From assembly GCA_017428625.1 (NCBI GenBank), contig JAFRQM010000056.1, positions 62,001-126,000 on the forward strand: DNA of 64,000 bases, given 5' to 3'. This document shows, in pieces, positions 17,228 through 26,450 of the stretch (position 1 is the stretch's first letter; each line of letters starts with the position of its first letter). The notes under the pieces are model-generated. The model searched no databases. It had not been told where the DNA came from and saw nothing but the letters and a program-made list of their open reading frames with translations. Position numbers and translations under genes: made by a program. This stretch comes from Clostridia bacterium. GTDB taxonomy: Bacteria; Bacillota; Clostridia; Oscillospirales; Acutalibacteraceae.

Positions 17228-18580
17228 ATGGCACTTATTACTAAAGCGATAAAAGGCACGCAGGATATTCTGCCCGCGGAAAGCGGCAGACGCCGGCTTG
17301 TTGAAAACAGTATTTTTGAAATTGCGGAGAATTTCGGTTTCAGAGAAATCCGCACTCCCGTTTTTGAACACACGGAACTTTTTCAGCGCGGAGTGGGCGA
17401 CACGACGGATGTTGTGCAGAAAGAAATGTATACTTTTGATGACAAGGGCGGGCGTTCAATAACCCTGCGCCCCGAAGGCACGGCAGGCGTTGTCAGAGCG
17501 TTTCTCGAACACGGGCTTTTCAACGAGACCCTTCCGCAGAAACTGTTTTACCATGTCAACTGCTACCGTTATGAAAAACCTCAGGCGGGCAGATGGCGTG
17601 AGTTTGACCAGTTCGGAGTGGAAGTGCTCGGCACGGCATCACCTGCCGCGGACGCGGAAATAATTTCGCTTGCGAATGAGATTTTTGCGTTTTTCGGCGT
17701 GAAAGGGCTTAAATTGCAGTTAAACTCCATCGGCTGCCCCGAATGCCGCAAAAAGTATTCGGAGGCTTTAAAAGAGTATTTCACGGCAAAAAAAGACGAG
17801 CTGTGCGAAACTTGCAGGGGCAGGCTTGACAGAAACCCGATGAGAATACTCGACTGCAAAAGTCCGGTCTGCTCTGCAATAGCGGCAGACGCTCCCGTAA
17901 TGCTTGACTACCTCTGCGATGAGTGCAGAGAGCACTTTGAAGGCGTTAAAAAATACCTTGACGCCGTAAATATCGAATACACAATCAACCCTAAAATCGT
18001 GCGCGGACTTGATTATTATACAAAAACCGTTTTTGAATTTGTTTCCGATTCAATCGGGGCTCAGGGCACAGTCTGCGGAGGCGGCAGATATGACGGATTG
18101 GTTGAAACGTTAGGCGGTCCGCACACGCCGTCGCTCGGCTTCGGCCTCGGCATAGGCAGACTTCTGCTGCTGCTTGAAAGTCAGAATATCGAACTGCCCG
18201 AAGATGCGAAATGCAACATTTATATAGCGCCTATGGGCGAAAGAGCCTCGCTCGCAGCGGCAAAACTCGCCGCCGACCTGCGTGCTTCCGGAATAAGCGC
18301 ACAGACGGATATTTCAGGCCGTTCGCTTAAAGCGCAGATGAAATACGCCGACAAAACAGGAGCGCAATACACGGCTGTTCTCGGCGACAACGAACTTGAC
18401 GCCGGCGAAGTTACTCTCAAAAATATGTCTGACGGCTCAACTTCGCAGGTTAAACTTGAAAACTTTGAAGACGCCTTTATGTCGGCGCTGATAAAACATG
18501 AAACAGACGCTCTCGGTCAGCAGCTCGGCATCGACGGCGACATAAGCTCGGTGGATTTGTCCGGGCTTTTGAAAGGATGA
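17228..18580 (+). CDS. hisS: Histidyl-tRNA synthetase
   Basis: Class II synthetase charging tRNA-His, 450 residues. Seen: N-terminal IKGTQDILP, motif 2 region YRYEKPQAGRWREFDQFG, the histidine-binding GLDYYTKTVFE near residue 262, TVCGGGRYDGL, and motif 3 GFGLGIGRLL. Four CxxC-like clusters (CPECRKK, CETCRG, CDECREH) form the cysteine-rich insertion common in Firmicute HisRS. The anticodon-binding domain occupies the last ~100 residues. aspS follows after 9 nt, as in the Bacillus hisS-aspS pair. Confidence 0.96.
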   Translation: MALITKAIKGTQDILPAESGRRRLVENSIFEIAENFGFREIRTPVFEHTELFQRGVGDTTDVVQKEMYTFDDKGGRSITLRPEGTAGVVRAFLEHGLFNETLPQKLFYHVNCYRYEKPQAGRWREFDQFGVEVLGTASPAADAEIISLANEIFAFFGVKGLKLQLNSIGCPECRKKYSEALKEYFTAKKDELCETCRGRLDRNPMRILDCKSPVCSAIAADAPVMLDYLCDECREHFEGVKKYLDAVNIEYTINPKIVRGLDYYTKTVFEFVSDSIGAQGTVCGGGRYDGLVETLGGPHTPSLGFGLGIGRLLLLLESQNIELPEDAKCNIYIAPMGERASLAAAKLAADLRASGISAQTDISGRSLKAQMKYADKTGAQYTAVLGDNELDAGEVTLKNMSDGSTSQVKLENFEDAFMSALIKHETDALGQQLGIDGDISSVDLSGLLKG

Positions 18581-18589
18581 TGATTCATT

Positions 18590-20380
18590 ATGGATATGAT
18601 GACAGGGCTTAAAAGAACGGATTACTGCGGCAACTTAAGAGCCGCGGATGAAGGCAGGCAGGTTACCGTTGCGGGCTGGGTTCAGCGCAGACGCGACCTC
18701 GGTTCGCTTATATTCATCGACCTTCGCGACAGAAGCGGAATTGTTCAGCTTGCCTTTGACGAAGACACCGAAAAGGAAGTGTTTGACAAAGCAAACTCCG
18801 TCAGAAGCGAGTATGTGCTTATGGCTCAGGGCGCCGTGCGCGAAAGAAGCGCAAAAAACGCGGAACTGCCGACCGGAGACATTGAAATAACAGTTACCGA
18901 CCTTCGTGTTATTTCAAAGAGCGAAACACCTCCGTTTGAGATTGTTGACGGCTGTCAGACTTCCGAACTCACGCGCCTTAAATACCGCTATCTCGATTTA
19001 AGACGCCCGGAGCTGCAGAAGAATATTTTTATGCGCCACAAAATTACCAAGATTACCCGCGATTATTTTGATGAGAACGGCTTTATTGAACTTGAAACAC
19101 CGATGCTTATCAAATCCACACCCGAAGGCGCGAGAGACTTTCTGGTGCCTTCGAGAATCCACAAGGGCACATTCTATGCCCTTCCGCAGTCGCCTCAACT
19201 CTACAAGCAGCTTTCAATGGTAGCCGGCTTTGACAGATATATGCAGATTGCCCGCTGCTTCCGCGATGAAGATTTAAGAGCAGACCGTCAGCCCGAATTC
19301 ACTCAGGTTGATATAGAAATGAGCTTTGTTGATGTTGAGGATGTTCTGCAAATCGGCGAAGGCTATATGCAGAGGGTTTTCAAAGAAGCGCTCGGCATTG
19401 ACATTCCCCTCCCGCTTCCCCGTCTTACATACAAAGACGCTATGGAGCGTTACGGCAGCGACAAGCCCGACACACGCTATGAAATGGAAATATGCGACCT
19501 TTCCGATATTGTGAAAACCTGCGGTTTCGGCGTTTTCACATCGGCAATAGAAGGCGGCGGCAGCGTGCGCGCGATTACCGCGAAGAACGCCTATGAAATT
19601 CTTTCAAGAAAAGAGATTGACAAACTTACCGAAATGGTGCGCGGCATAGGCGCGAAAGGCCTCGCGTTTGCGAGAATAGCCCCCGACGGCACGCTCGCTT
19701 CATCGTTCGCAAAGTTTATGACAGATGACGAGATGAACGCAATAAAGGCAAAAACCGGAGCGGAAAACGGCGATGTTATTCTCATAATCGGCGACACCAA
19801 AAACTCCGTTGTTCTGTCTGTGCTCGGCGCGCTCCGTCAGGAGGTCGCGAAAAAACTCGGCATAATTCCGAAAGGCAAATTCAACTTGCTCTGGATTACC
19901 GAATTCCCGTTCTTTGACTGGGATGAGGACCTCGGCGCATTTGTTGCCATGCATCACCCGTTCACCTCACCTATGGATGAGTGCCTTGAATACCTTGAAA
20001 CAGACAAGGCGAAGGTAAGGGCAAAGGCTTATGACCTTGTTCTCAACGGCATTGAACTTTGCAGCGGCTCAATAAGAATCACGAACCCCGACCTGCAGAA
20101 AAGGATGTTCGCCCTGTTGGGCTTAAGCGACGAAGAGGCAAACCTCAAATTCGGCTTCCTCACAAACGCCTTTAAATACGGCGCTCCGCCTCACGGCGGA
20201 ATGGGCATAGGTCTTGACCGCCTTGTTATGCAGATGCTTGAGTGCGACTCTCTCCGCGATGTCATTGCCTTCCCGAAGGTTCAGAACGCAAGCGAGCCTA
20301 TGACAGAATGCCCCTCGGTTGTTGACGTTGCCCAGCTTGAGGATCTGGGCATAGCAATAGCCGCACCTGAAAGTGAATAA
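18590..20380 (+). CDS. aspS: Aspartyl-tRNA synthetase, bacterial type
   Basis: Class II synthetase of 596 residues. N-terminal OB-fold anticodon domain (VAGWVQRRRDLGSLIFIDLRD), catalytic core with motif 2 RCFRDEDLRADRQPEFTQ, the bacterial GAD insertion about residues 290-415, and motif 3 GMGIGLDRLVM near the end. The start follows the hisS stop by 9 nt. A strong terminator follows. Whether it also charges tRNA-Asn cannot be told without knowing whether gatCAB or asnS is present. Confidence 0.97.
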   Translation: MDMMTGLKRTDYCGNLRAADEGRQVTVAGWVQRRRDLGSLIFIDLRDRSGIVQLAFDEDTEKEVFDKANSVRSEYVLMAQGAVRERSAKNAELPTGDIEITVTDLRVISKSETPPFEIVDGCQTSELTRLKYRYLDLRRPELQKNIFMRHKITKITRDYFDENGFIELETPMLIKSTPEGARDFLVPSRIHKGTFYALPQSPQLYKQLSMVAGFDRYMQIARCFRDEDLRADRQPEFTQVDIEMSFVDVEDVLQIGEGYMQRVFKEALGIDIPLPLPRLTYKDAMERYGSDKPDTRYEMEICDLSDIVKTCGFGVFTSAIEGGGSVRAITAKNAYEILSRKEIDKLTEMVRGIGAKGLAFARIAPDGTLASSFAKFMTDDEMNAIKAKTGAENGDVILIIGDTKNSVVLSVLGALRQEVAKKLGIIPKGKFNLLWITEFPFFDWDEDLGAFVAMHHPFTSPMDECLEYLETDKAKVRAKAYDLVLNGIELCSGSIRITNPDLQKRMFALLGLSDEEANLKFGFLTNAFKYGAPPHGGMGIGLDRLVMQMLECDSLRDVIAFPKVQNASEPMTECPSVVDVAQLEDLGIAIAAPESE

Positions 20381-20391
20381 TTATACACCGG

Positions 20392-20422
20392 AATATCCGC
20401 CCGCCAAGGGCGGATATTTTTT
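20392..20422 (+). terminator. Terminator of hisS-aspS
   Basis: AATATCCGCCC pairs with GGGCGGATATT around a GCCAA loop, followed by TTTT. Confidence 0.93.
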
Positions 20423-20455
20423 GCTCCCAAACCACAAAATATTGTGTTTTTAACA

Positions 20456-20484
20456 TTGATTTTTAATAATTGATATGCTATATT
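20456..20484 (+). promoter_or_regulatory. Promoter of the oxidoreductase/isomerase operon
   Basis: TTGATT at 20456-20461, a 17-bp spacer and TATATT at 20479-20484. The gene starts 42 nt downstream. No operator-like repeat was recognised. Confidence 0.65.
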
Positions 20485-20525
20485 GGAGACATATATTGTA
20501 AATAATAAAAAGGCGCAGGTGAATT

Positions 20526-21653
20526 ATGTATTACAACAGATTTCAGAACATTGAACTGTCGGCGTTAGGTTTAGGCTGTATGAGGCTGCCCGTTATTGAC
20601 GGCGACGATTCAAGGCCGGATGCCCCGGCTGTCAGGGAGATGGTCGCTTACGCAATGCAAAACGGCATAAATTACTATGACACCGCCTGGGGCTACCACG
20701 CAGGTAACAGCGAAACGGTCATCGGCGACGCACTGAGCGAATACCCGAGAGACAGTTTTTATCTTGCCTCAAAATTCCCGGGCTATGACCTTTCAAATAT
20801 GGACAAGGTCGAGGAGATATTTGAAAAACAGCTTGAGAAATGCAGAGTCGATTATTTCGATTTTTATCTTTTTCACAATGTCTGCGAGATGAATATCAAC
20901 CAGTATCTTGACCCGAAATACGGCATTTACAACTACCTCATTTTACAGAAAAACAACGGCAGAATAAAGCATCTCGGTTTTTCCGCTCACGGCAGTTATG
21001 AGGTTATAGAGCGTTTTCTGAAGGCTTACGGCAGCGATATGGAGTTCTGCCAGCTTCAGATTAACTATATTGACTGGGAGTTCCAGAATGCTGTCAAAAA
21101 GGTTGAACTTATAAAAAGTTACGGCATTCCCGTTTTTGTTATGGAACCTGTCCGTGGCGGCAAACTGGCAAAACTCGACGCTCACTACGAGTCAAAACTC
21201 AAAGAAATGCGCCCGGATGAGAGCGCTGTTGCGTGGGCGTTCCGCTTTTTGCAGAGCATAGACGCGACTGTGGTGCTTTCGGGTATGTCGGATTTTGAAC
21301 AGCTCAGACAGAACATTGACATTTACAGTGAGAAAAAGCCGCTGAGCGAATATGAAATGAAAACACTGCTCGGTATGGCGCGCGATATGGTCAACCCCAA
21401 AACCGTGCCCTGCACGGCCTGCAGATACTGCACAACCCATTGCCCGATGGAACTTGACATCCCGTTCCTTCTCAATCTTTACAATGAACATTTTTATTCC
21501 GACGGCGGTTTTATAGCGCCTATGGCGCTTATGTCTCTGCCGCAGGACAAACAGCCGTCAGCCTGTATCGGTTGCGGAAGTTGTGAGGCGGTCTGCCCGC
21601 AGCAGATTAAAATACCCGAGGCATTGGCGTCATTCTGCGAAATGCTCGGTTAA
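20526..21653 (+). CDS. Aldo/keto reductase with C-terminal 4Fe-4S domain
   Basis: Predicted oxidoreductase of 375 residues. The first ~285 residues form the AKR TIM barrel: GLGCMRLP, YDTAWGYHAGNSE with the catalytic Asp/Tyr, SKFPGYD with the Lys, and FHNV in place of the usual LHN/H segment. The C-terminal ~90 residues carry two cysteine clusters, CTACRYCTTHCP and CIGCGSCEAVCP, which form ferredoxin-like 4Fe-4S sites. This fusion is common in anaerobes; the substrate is generally unknown. First gene of an apparent six-gene cluster of sugar-type enzymes; the next gene begins 14 nt after its stop. Confidence 0.9.
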   Translation: MYYNRFQNIELSALGLGCMRLPVIDGDDSRPDAPAVREMVAYAMQNGINYYDTAWGYHAGNSETVIGDALSEYPRDSFYLASKFPGYDLSNMDKVEEIFEKQLEKCRVDYFDFYLFHNVCEMNINQYLDPKYGIYNYLILQKNNGRIKHLGFSAHGSYEVIERFLKAYGSDMEFCQLQINYIDWEFQNAVKKVELIKSYGIPVFVMEPVRGGKLAKLDAHYESKLKEMRPDESAVAWAFRFLQSIDATVVLSGMSDFEQLRQNIDIYSEKKPLSEYEMKTLLGMARDMVNPKTVPCTACRYCTTHCPMELDIPFLLNLYNEHFYSDGGFIAPMALMSLPQDKQPSACIGCGSCEAVCPQQIKIPEALASFCEMLG

Positions 21654-21667
21654 ATGAAGGAAGAATT

Positions 21668-22432
21668 ATGAAAAGGATTATTGCTTTTATTTCGGCGGTT
21701 CTCACCGTCAGCCTGATTCTCGGCGGATGCGCCGGTATTGACAGACTGTCATCCGGAGCATATACAGAAGGTGAAAGAACGGTAGCGGACGAAATATATA
21801 AAATAGACATCGACTGGGCTCAGGGCAGGGTAATCGTCATAGGCAGCGAACATGCTGAAGAAATCACCGTAAAGGACAACGCTGGCGACGGCACCCCTCT
21901 TGCCACGCGAATTATCGGCTCCGTACTCTATATCAAAGCGGCAAAGCCCGGCAAGGAAGCGGGCGAAAAAAGCCTGACTGTAATTGTGCCTGCCGGTTAT
22001 AATTACAGTGAAATCGAAATACGCACACAGTCCGCTAACGCCGGCATTCGCAAACTCAAGGCATCCAGAGCGGATATCAAAACGGCAAGCGGCAATATTT
22101 CGGTTGTTGCGTGCGACATTGACGATGAGGCTGAACTTGAAAGCGAAACAGGCAACATTACGGCTAACGGCAATATTGCCGACTATGATATTCAGACCGT
22201 GTCGGGCGAAATCTCGATAACGACAGATTTCATCCCCGAAGACCTCGACGCGGAGTCGGTTGACGGAGCCGTTATCATCAGCCTTCCGGCAGATACACCC
22301 GTGGGCTCTGTAAAAGCAAAAACAGGCGGAGCGGTCACCAATCAACTCACAAACAAAGAGAAGGGCAACGGTTACACATTTAAATCCGAAACAGGCAACA
22401 TATTCCTTCTCGAAAACATAAACAGTAAGTAA
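21668..22432 (+). CDS. Lipoprotein with DUF4097-like beta-helix
   Basis: 254 residues. An N-terminal signal with lipobox LGGC (Cys about residue 21) predicts a membrane-anchored lipoprotein. The rest is made of repeated short strands with recurring patterns such as TASGNISV, SETGNITANG, TVSGEISI and SETGNIFLL, typical of the DUF4097 putative adhesin beta-solenoid. Function in this family is not established. It starts 14 nt after the reductase stop and 41 nt before an oxidoreductase gene, so it is probably in the operon, although an extracytoplasmic protein is an odd member of a catabolic set. Confidence 0.8.
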   Translation: MKRIIAFISAVLTVSLILGGCAGIDRLSSGAYTEGERTVADEIYKIDIDWAQGRVIVIGSEHAEEITVKDNAGDGTPLATRIIGSVLYIKAAKPGKEAGEKSLTVIVPAGYNYSEIEIRTQSANAGIRKLKASRADIKTASGNISVVACDIDDEAELESETGNITANGNIADYDIQTVSGEISITTDFIPEDLDAESVDGAVIISLPADTPVGSVKAKTGGAVTNQLTNKEKGNGYTFKSETGNIFLLENINSK

Positions 22433-22473
22433 ATTACGGGAGAGCATCCCGAAAATATAAGGAGATATATACT

Positions 22474-23559
22474 ATGGAGAAACTCAAGGTTGGTATTATC
22501 GGCTGCGGCGGAATCGCGAACGGCAAACATATGCCCGCTATTGCGAAAATCAAGGAAGTCGAAATGGTTGCCTTCTGCGACATCATTGAGGAGAGAGCAG
22601 TTAAGGCGGCAAAGAAATTCGGTGTTGAAGGCGCAAAGGTTTACACCGATTACAAAGAACTTCTTGCGGATGAAAGCATTGTTGCCGTTCATGTCTGCAC
22701 GCCCAACCGTTCGCACAGTTTTATCACCATTGATGCGCTTGAGGCGGGCAAACACGTAATGTGCGAAAAACCGATGGCAAAAACCTATGCCGAGGCAAAG
22801 GCTATGTATGAAGCAAGCGTGCGCACGGGCAAAAAACTCACCATCGGCTATCAATCCCGCTGGAGAGGAGACTCCCTTTACCTCAAGCAGTGCTGTGAAG
22901 ACGGAATGTTCGGCGAAATCTATTACGCAAGAGCGCTCGCTTTAAGGCGCAGAGCAGTTCCGACCTGGGGTGTTTTTCTTAACGAATACGAGCAGGGCGG
23001 CGGACCGCTTATTGATATAGGCACACACGCGCTCGACCTTACGCTCTGGCTAATGGATAACTACAAGCCGAAAATGGTTGTAGGCACAAAATACAAAAAA
23101 CTCGGCGACCAGAAAAACGCGGGCAACGCCTGGGGCGACTGGGATCCCGAGAAATACACTGTTGAAGATTCGGCGTTCGGCTTTGTTGTTATGGAGAACG
23201 GCGCCACGGTAAGTGTTGAAAGCAGTTGGGCGCTCAACATTGCCGACCCGTGTGAAGCGAGCACATTAATCTGCGGCGTAAACGGCGGCGCGGATATGCT
23301 TCATGACCTTCGCCTCAACTATGTTCGAAACGGCAGGCAGGTTATTGAAAAGCCCAGTTTTGACGCAGGCGGAGTTGCCTTCTATGAGGGCTCAAGCGAC
23401 GACCCCTCAGACCTTGAATGCTGCGCTTTCTATGACGCGGTAATCAATGACAAACCAGTCAGAACAAAACCAGAACAGGCTATGGTTGTTACACAGATTC
23501 TTGAGGCTATTTACGAATCCGCCGCAACCGGCAAGCCTGTTTATATCAACAACGACTGA
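22474..23559 (+). CDS. Gfo/Idh/MocA-family NAD(P)-dependent oxidoreductase (first)
   Basis: 361 residues. The N-terminal Rossmann fold starts with VGIIGCGGIANGKH; the family signature CEKPMAK sits near residue 97 with its catalytic Lys; a second conserved patch, GGGPLIDIGTHALDL, provides the substrate-side Asp and His. Members oxidise or reduce a ring hydroxyl of sugars, inositols or glycosides. AAGGAG precedes the ATG. Neighbours are two TIM-barrel isomerases and a second family member, which points to a sugar or glycoside pathway. Substrate unknown. Confidence 0.92.
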   Translation: MEKLKVGIIGCGGIANGKHMPAIAKIKEVEMVAFCDIIEERAVKAAKKFGVEGAKVYTDYKELLADESIVAVHVCTPNRSHSFITIDALEAGKHVMCEKPMAKTYAEAKAMYEASVRTGKKLTIGYQSRWRGDSLYLKQCCEDGMFGEIYYARALALRRRAVPTWGVFLNEYEQGGGPLIDIGTHALDLTLWLMDNYKPKMVVGTKYKKLGDQKNAGNAWGDWDPEKYTVEDSAFGFVVMENGATVSVESSWALNIADPCEASTLICGVNGGADMLHDLRLNYVRNGRQVIEKPSFDAGGVAFYEGSSDDPSDLECCAFYDAVINDKPVRTKPEQAMVVTQILEAIYESAATGKPVYINND

Positions 23560-23573
23560 GGGAGGAATACAGC

Positions 23574-24296
23574 ATGAAAATTGCCGTTCAGCTTTATTCC
23601 ATACGCGACTGCATAAAGTCGGGCGATGACCTGATTCGTCTTCTCGGAGAAGTTAAAGAACTCGGCTATGATGGAGTTGAGTTTGCGGGCTATTACGGTG
23701 TTGACGCCGGAACACTCAGAGCAAGGCTTGATGAAACAGGGCTTGTCTGCGTCGGCAGTCATCTCGGCCTCGACGATTTCAAAGAGGAAAATCTCGAAAA
23801 AACCTATGAGTTCGCGAAAACGCTCGGCACCCCTCAGATAGGTGTCGGCGGCGCTCCGCACTCAACGCTTGCCGAGTGCGAGGCAACGGGCGGTGTTCTC
23901 GGCAAAGCGGATGATATTTTCAGCGCAAGAGGTATGAAGGTCTATTATCACAACCACTGCGAAGAGTTCAAACCGCTTGAAGACGGCACGCTTCCGATTG
24001 ACGTTATCAAAAGTTACTGCCACCTGCAGATAGACACCTACTGGAGTTATTATGCCGGAGCGGACAACTATAAACTTATAACGGAGAACAAAGACAGAAT
24101 CGCCACTCTTCACCTGAAAGACGGTGTTGACGGCAAGCCTGTCGCTCTCGGCGAGGGCACAAATGACATTCCGCTTGTTCTTAAAGCGGCGCAGGACGCC
24201 GGTATTGAGTGGATTGTTGTTGAGAACGACGACCCCATTCCCGACGGCATAAGCGACATCGGCAGAAGCATCAAATATCTTAAATCAATCATCTGA
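23574..24296 (+). CDS. Xylose-isomerase-like TIM-barrel protein (first)
   Basis: 240 residues of the AP endonuclease 2 / sugar phosphate isomerase-epimerase superfamily. Metal-ligand positions can be followed: YHNHCEEF, QIDTYW, LHLKDG and VVENDD, so the divalent-metal site looks intact. Such enzymes isomerise or epimerise keto-sugars, dehydrate inosose, or carry out eliminations on 3-keto-glycosides. It lies 14 nt after one oxidoreductase gene and 10 nt before a second isomerase. The precise reaction cannot be assigned. Confidence 0.9.
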   Translation: MKIAVQLYSIRDCIKSGDDLIRLLGEVKELGYDGVEFAGYYGVDAGTLRARLDETGLVCVGSHLGLDDFKEENLEKTYEFAKTLGTPQIGVGGAPHSTLAECEATGGVLGKADDIFSARGMKVYYHNHCEEFKPLEDGTLPIDVIKSYCHLQIDTYWSYYAGADNYKLITENKDRIATLHLKDGVDGKPVALGEGTNDIPLVLKAAQDAGIEWIVVENDDPIPDGISDIGRSIKYLKSII

Positions 24297-24306
24297 GGAG
24301 ATTATT

Positions 24307-25272
24307 ATGAAAATAGGTGTTTTTACAACTCTGCTTTCAAACCTGCCTTTTGAAGAGGCACTCAAATATTTTAAATCACTCGGTATTGAAATGGTGGAAA
24401 TCGGTTGCGGAGGCTACCCCGGCAACGCGCACGCCAACCCCGACGAGCTACTCGAAAACAGCGCTAAGCTCGACGATTTCAAAGCCCTTATCAAAAACTA
24501 TGATGTTGAGATAAGCGCGCTTTCATGCCACGGTAACCCCGTGCATCCCGATAAAAAAATTGCCGCTGATTTCGATCGAGCAATCTGTCAGACGATTCTG
24601 CTTGCCGAAAAACTCGGTATTCATCAGATAAACACATTCTCCGGCTGCCCCGGCGATTATGAGGGCGCGAAATATCCCAACTGGGTAACCTGCCCGTGGC
24701 CCGATGATTTCGGCAGAATACTCGACTGGCAGTGGAACGAGGTGCTTATTCCCTACTGGAAAAAGACGGCTCAGTTTGCGAAAGACCACGGCGTTGACAA
24801 AATCGCTTTTGAGCTTCATCCCGGTTTCTGCGTTTATAACACCGAAAGTATGCTTAAAATCCGTAACGCGGTAGGTCCCGAAATCGGCGCAAACCTTGAC
24901 CCCAGTCACCTTATCTGGCAGGGTATGGAGCCTGTCGCGGTCATTCGCGAACTCGGCGATGCGATATTCCATTTTCACGCAAAAGACACAAAGGTTGACA
25001 AATACAACACCGCGAAAAACGGTGTGCTTGACAACAAGCCGTATTCGGATGAAATCAACCGCTCGTGGATTTTCCGTTCGCTCGGCTACGGCAACGACTA
25101 TTCCTACTGGAAAGATATTGTTTCCAATCTGCGTATGGTCGGCTATGACTATGCACTGAGCATTGAGCACGAAGATTCGCTTATGAGCCAGAACGAAGGG
25201 CTTGAAAAAGCGGTTGACTTCCTTAAAAGTGTTGTTATCAAAGAAGACCCCGCCGAGATGTGGTGGGCATAA
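24307..25272 (+). CDS. Xylose-isomerase-like TIM-barrel protein (second)
   Basis: 321 residues, same superfamily as the preceding gene but longer and only distantly similar. Metal ligands seen in order: FELHPGF (Glu), NLDPSHL (Asp), FHFHAKDT (His) and SIEHED (Glu). An inserted loop around residues 230-260 (KDTKVDKYNTAK) and a C-terminal extension ending EMWWA distinguish it. GAGGAG stands before the ATG. The pair suggests two successive steps or two substrates in one pathway. Confidence 0.9.
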   Translation: MKIGVFTTLLSNLPFEEALKYFKSLGIEMVEIGCGGYPGNAHANPDELLENSAKLDDFKALIKNYDVEISALSCHGNPVHPDKKIAADFDRAICQTILLAEKLGIHQINTFSGCPGDYEGAKYPNWVTCPWPDDFGRILDWQWNEVLIPYWKKTAQFAKDHGVDKIAFELHPGFCVYNTESMLKIRNAVGPEIGANLDPSHLIWQGMEPVAVIRELGDAIFHFHAKDTKVDKYNTAKNGVLDNKPYSDEINRSWIFRSLGYGNDYSYWKDIVSNLRMVGYDYALSIEHEDSLMSQNEGLEKAVDFLKSVVIKEDPAEMWWA

Positions 25273-25333
25273 ATAAACTAAATTGAATAAAAAAGGGCGG
25301 CGCCGTTTTACGCGGTGCTGTTAAGGCGATAAT

Positions 25334-26395
25334 ATGGTTGACGGAAAATTCGGATTTGCAGTAATAGGTTACGGCGGAATGGGCGGCTGGCATATAAACC
25401 AGATGCTCGAAAAATTCGGCGGCAGAGCGCAGGTGCTCGGTATTTATGATATAAGCCCCGAGGCGGCTGAAAGAGCGGAGAAAAAAGGTGTTCATGCCTA
25501 TTCAAGCCGCGAGGAACTTCTTGCCGATGAAAGAATTGACCTTGTTACAATAGCGACCCCAAACGATGTGCATAAAGAAATTGCGGTTGATGCTCTCAAT
25601 GCGGGCAAAAATGTTATTTCGGAGAAGCCGGTTACTCTGAGCGTGCCGGATTATGAAGAGATGGTTGCGGCTGCGAAAAAAAACGGCAAACTTTTCACAA
25701 CGCACCAAAACAGGCGCTGGGATGAGGACTACCTCATTGTGCGCAAACTCATTGAAGAGAACACTCTCGGCAAAGTGTTCCGTATTGAACACAGGGTTCA
25801 GGGCTCAAGAGGAGTGCCGGGCGACTGGCGCAACCAGAAAGAACACGGCGGCGGAATGGTGCTCGACTGGGGCATTCATCTGCTTGACCAGGTTTTGCAG
25901 ATGACTTACCCGCATAAACTCGTGAGTGTCTATAATGAACTCACCTATGTCACAAACGAAAACTGTGATGACGGCTTCAGGGCAACCTTGATTTTCGACA
26001 ACGGGCAGTCGTTCTATGTTGAGGTTACCACAAGCAATTTTATTGAACTGCCTCTTTGGTATGTTCTGGGCGAAAACGGTTCTGCTGTTATTAACAACTG
26101 GCAGTATGACGGTGAAATCGTAAAGGTTTCCGACTGGGAGAAACGCGACGCCGTGCCGATTCAGGCGGGCGCGGGTATAACCAAAACAATGGCACCCCGC
26201 ACCGATGAAACAATAAAGCGCTACCCATTGCCACGCGTGAAAGCCGATTGGAGCGAGTATTACACAAACATTTTTGACACGCTCGAAGGCAAGGCAACAC
26301 AGATTGTAACCCATGACCAGCAGAGAAGGCTGCTCAAACTTGTTGACGCCATCTTCCTCTCTGCAAAAGAGAACAGGGTAGTGGAGTTTGAATAA
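25334..26395 (+). CDS. Gfo/Idh/MocA-family NAD(P)-dependent oxidoreductase (second)
   Basis: 353 residues. Rossmann start FAVIGYGGMGGWH, signature SEKPVTL with the catalytic Lys, and GGGMVLDWGIHLLDQ as the second conserved block. It differs clearly from the first family member in the operon, so it probably acts on a different substrate or intermediate. The 61-nt gap before it contains a GC-rich hairpin-like stretch, and the ribosome site (AAGG) is weaker than its neighbours. Followed by a strong terminator. Confidence 0.91.
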   Translation: MVDGKFGFAVIGYGGMGGWHINQMLEKFGGRAQVLGIYDISPEAAERAEKKGVHAYSSREELLADERIDLVTIATPNDVHKEIAVDALNAGKNVISEKPVTLSVPDYEEMVAAAKKNGKLFTTHQNRRWDEDYLIVRKLIEENTLGKVFRIEHRVQGSRGVPGDWRNQKEHGGGMVLDWGIHLLDQVLQMTYPHKLVSVYNELTYVTNENCDDGFRATLIFDNGQSFYVEVTTSNFIELPLWYVLGENGSAVINNWQYDGEIVKVSDWEKRDAVPIQAGAGITKTMAPRTDETIKRYPLPRVKADWSEYYTNIFDTLEGKATQIVTHDQQRRLLKLVDAIFLSAKENRVVEFE

Positions 26396-26410
26396 AAGAA
26401 TAAAGGCATT

Positions 26411-26441
26411 AAAAAAGCACTCCGGTGGAGTGCTTTTTTTT
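26411..26441. terminator. Bidirectional terminator between convergent genes
   Basis: AAAGCACTCC pairs with GGAGTGCTTT around a GGT loop, with A and T runs on both sides, so it can stop transcripts from either direction. Confidence 0.92.
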
Positions 26442-26450
26442 AGTATCGTT

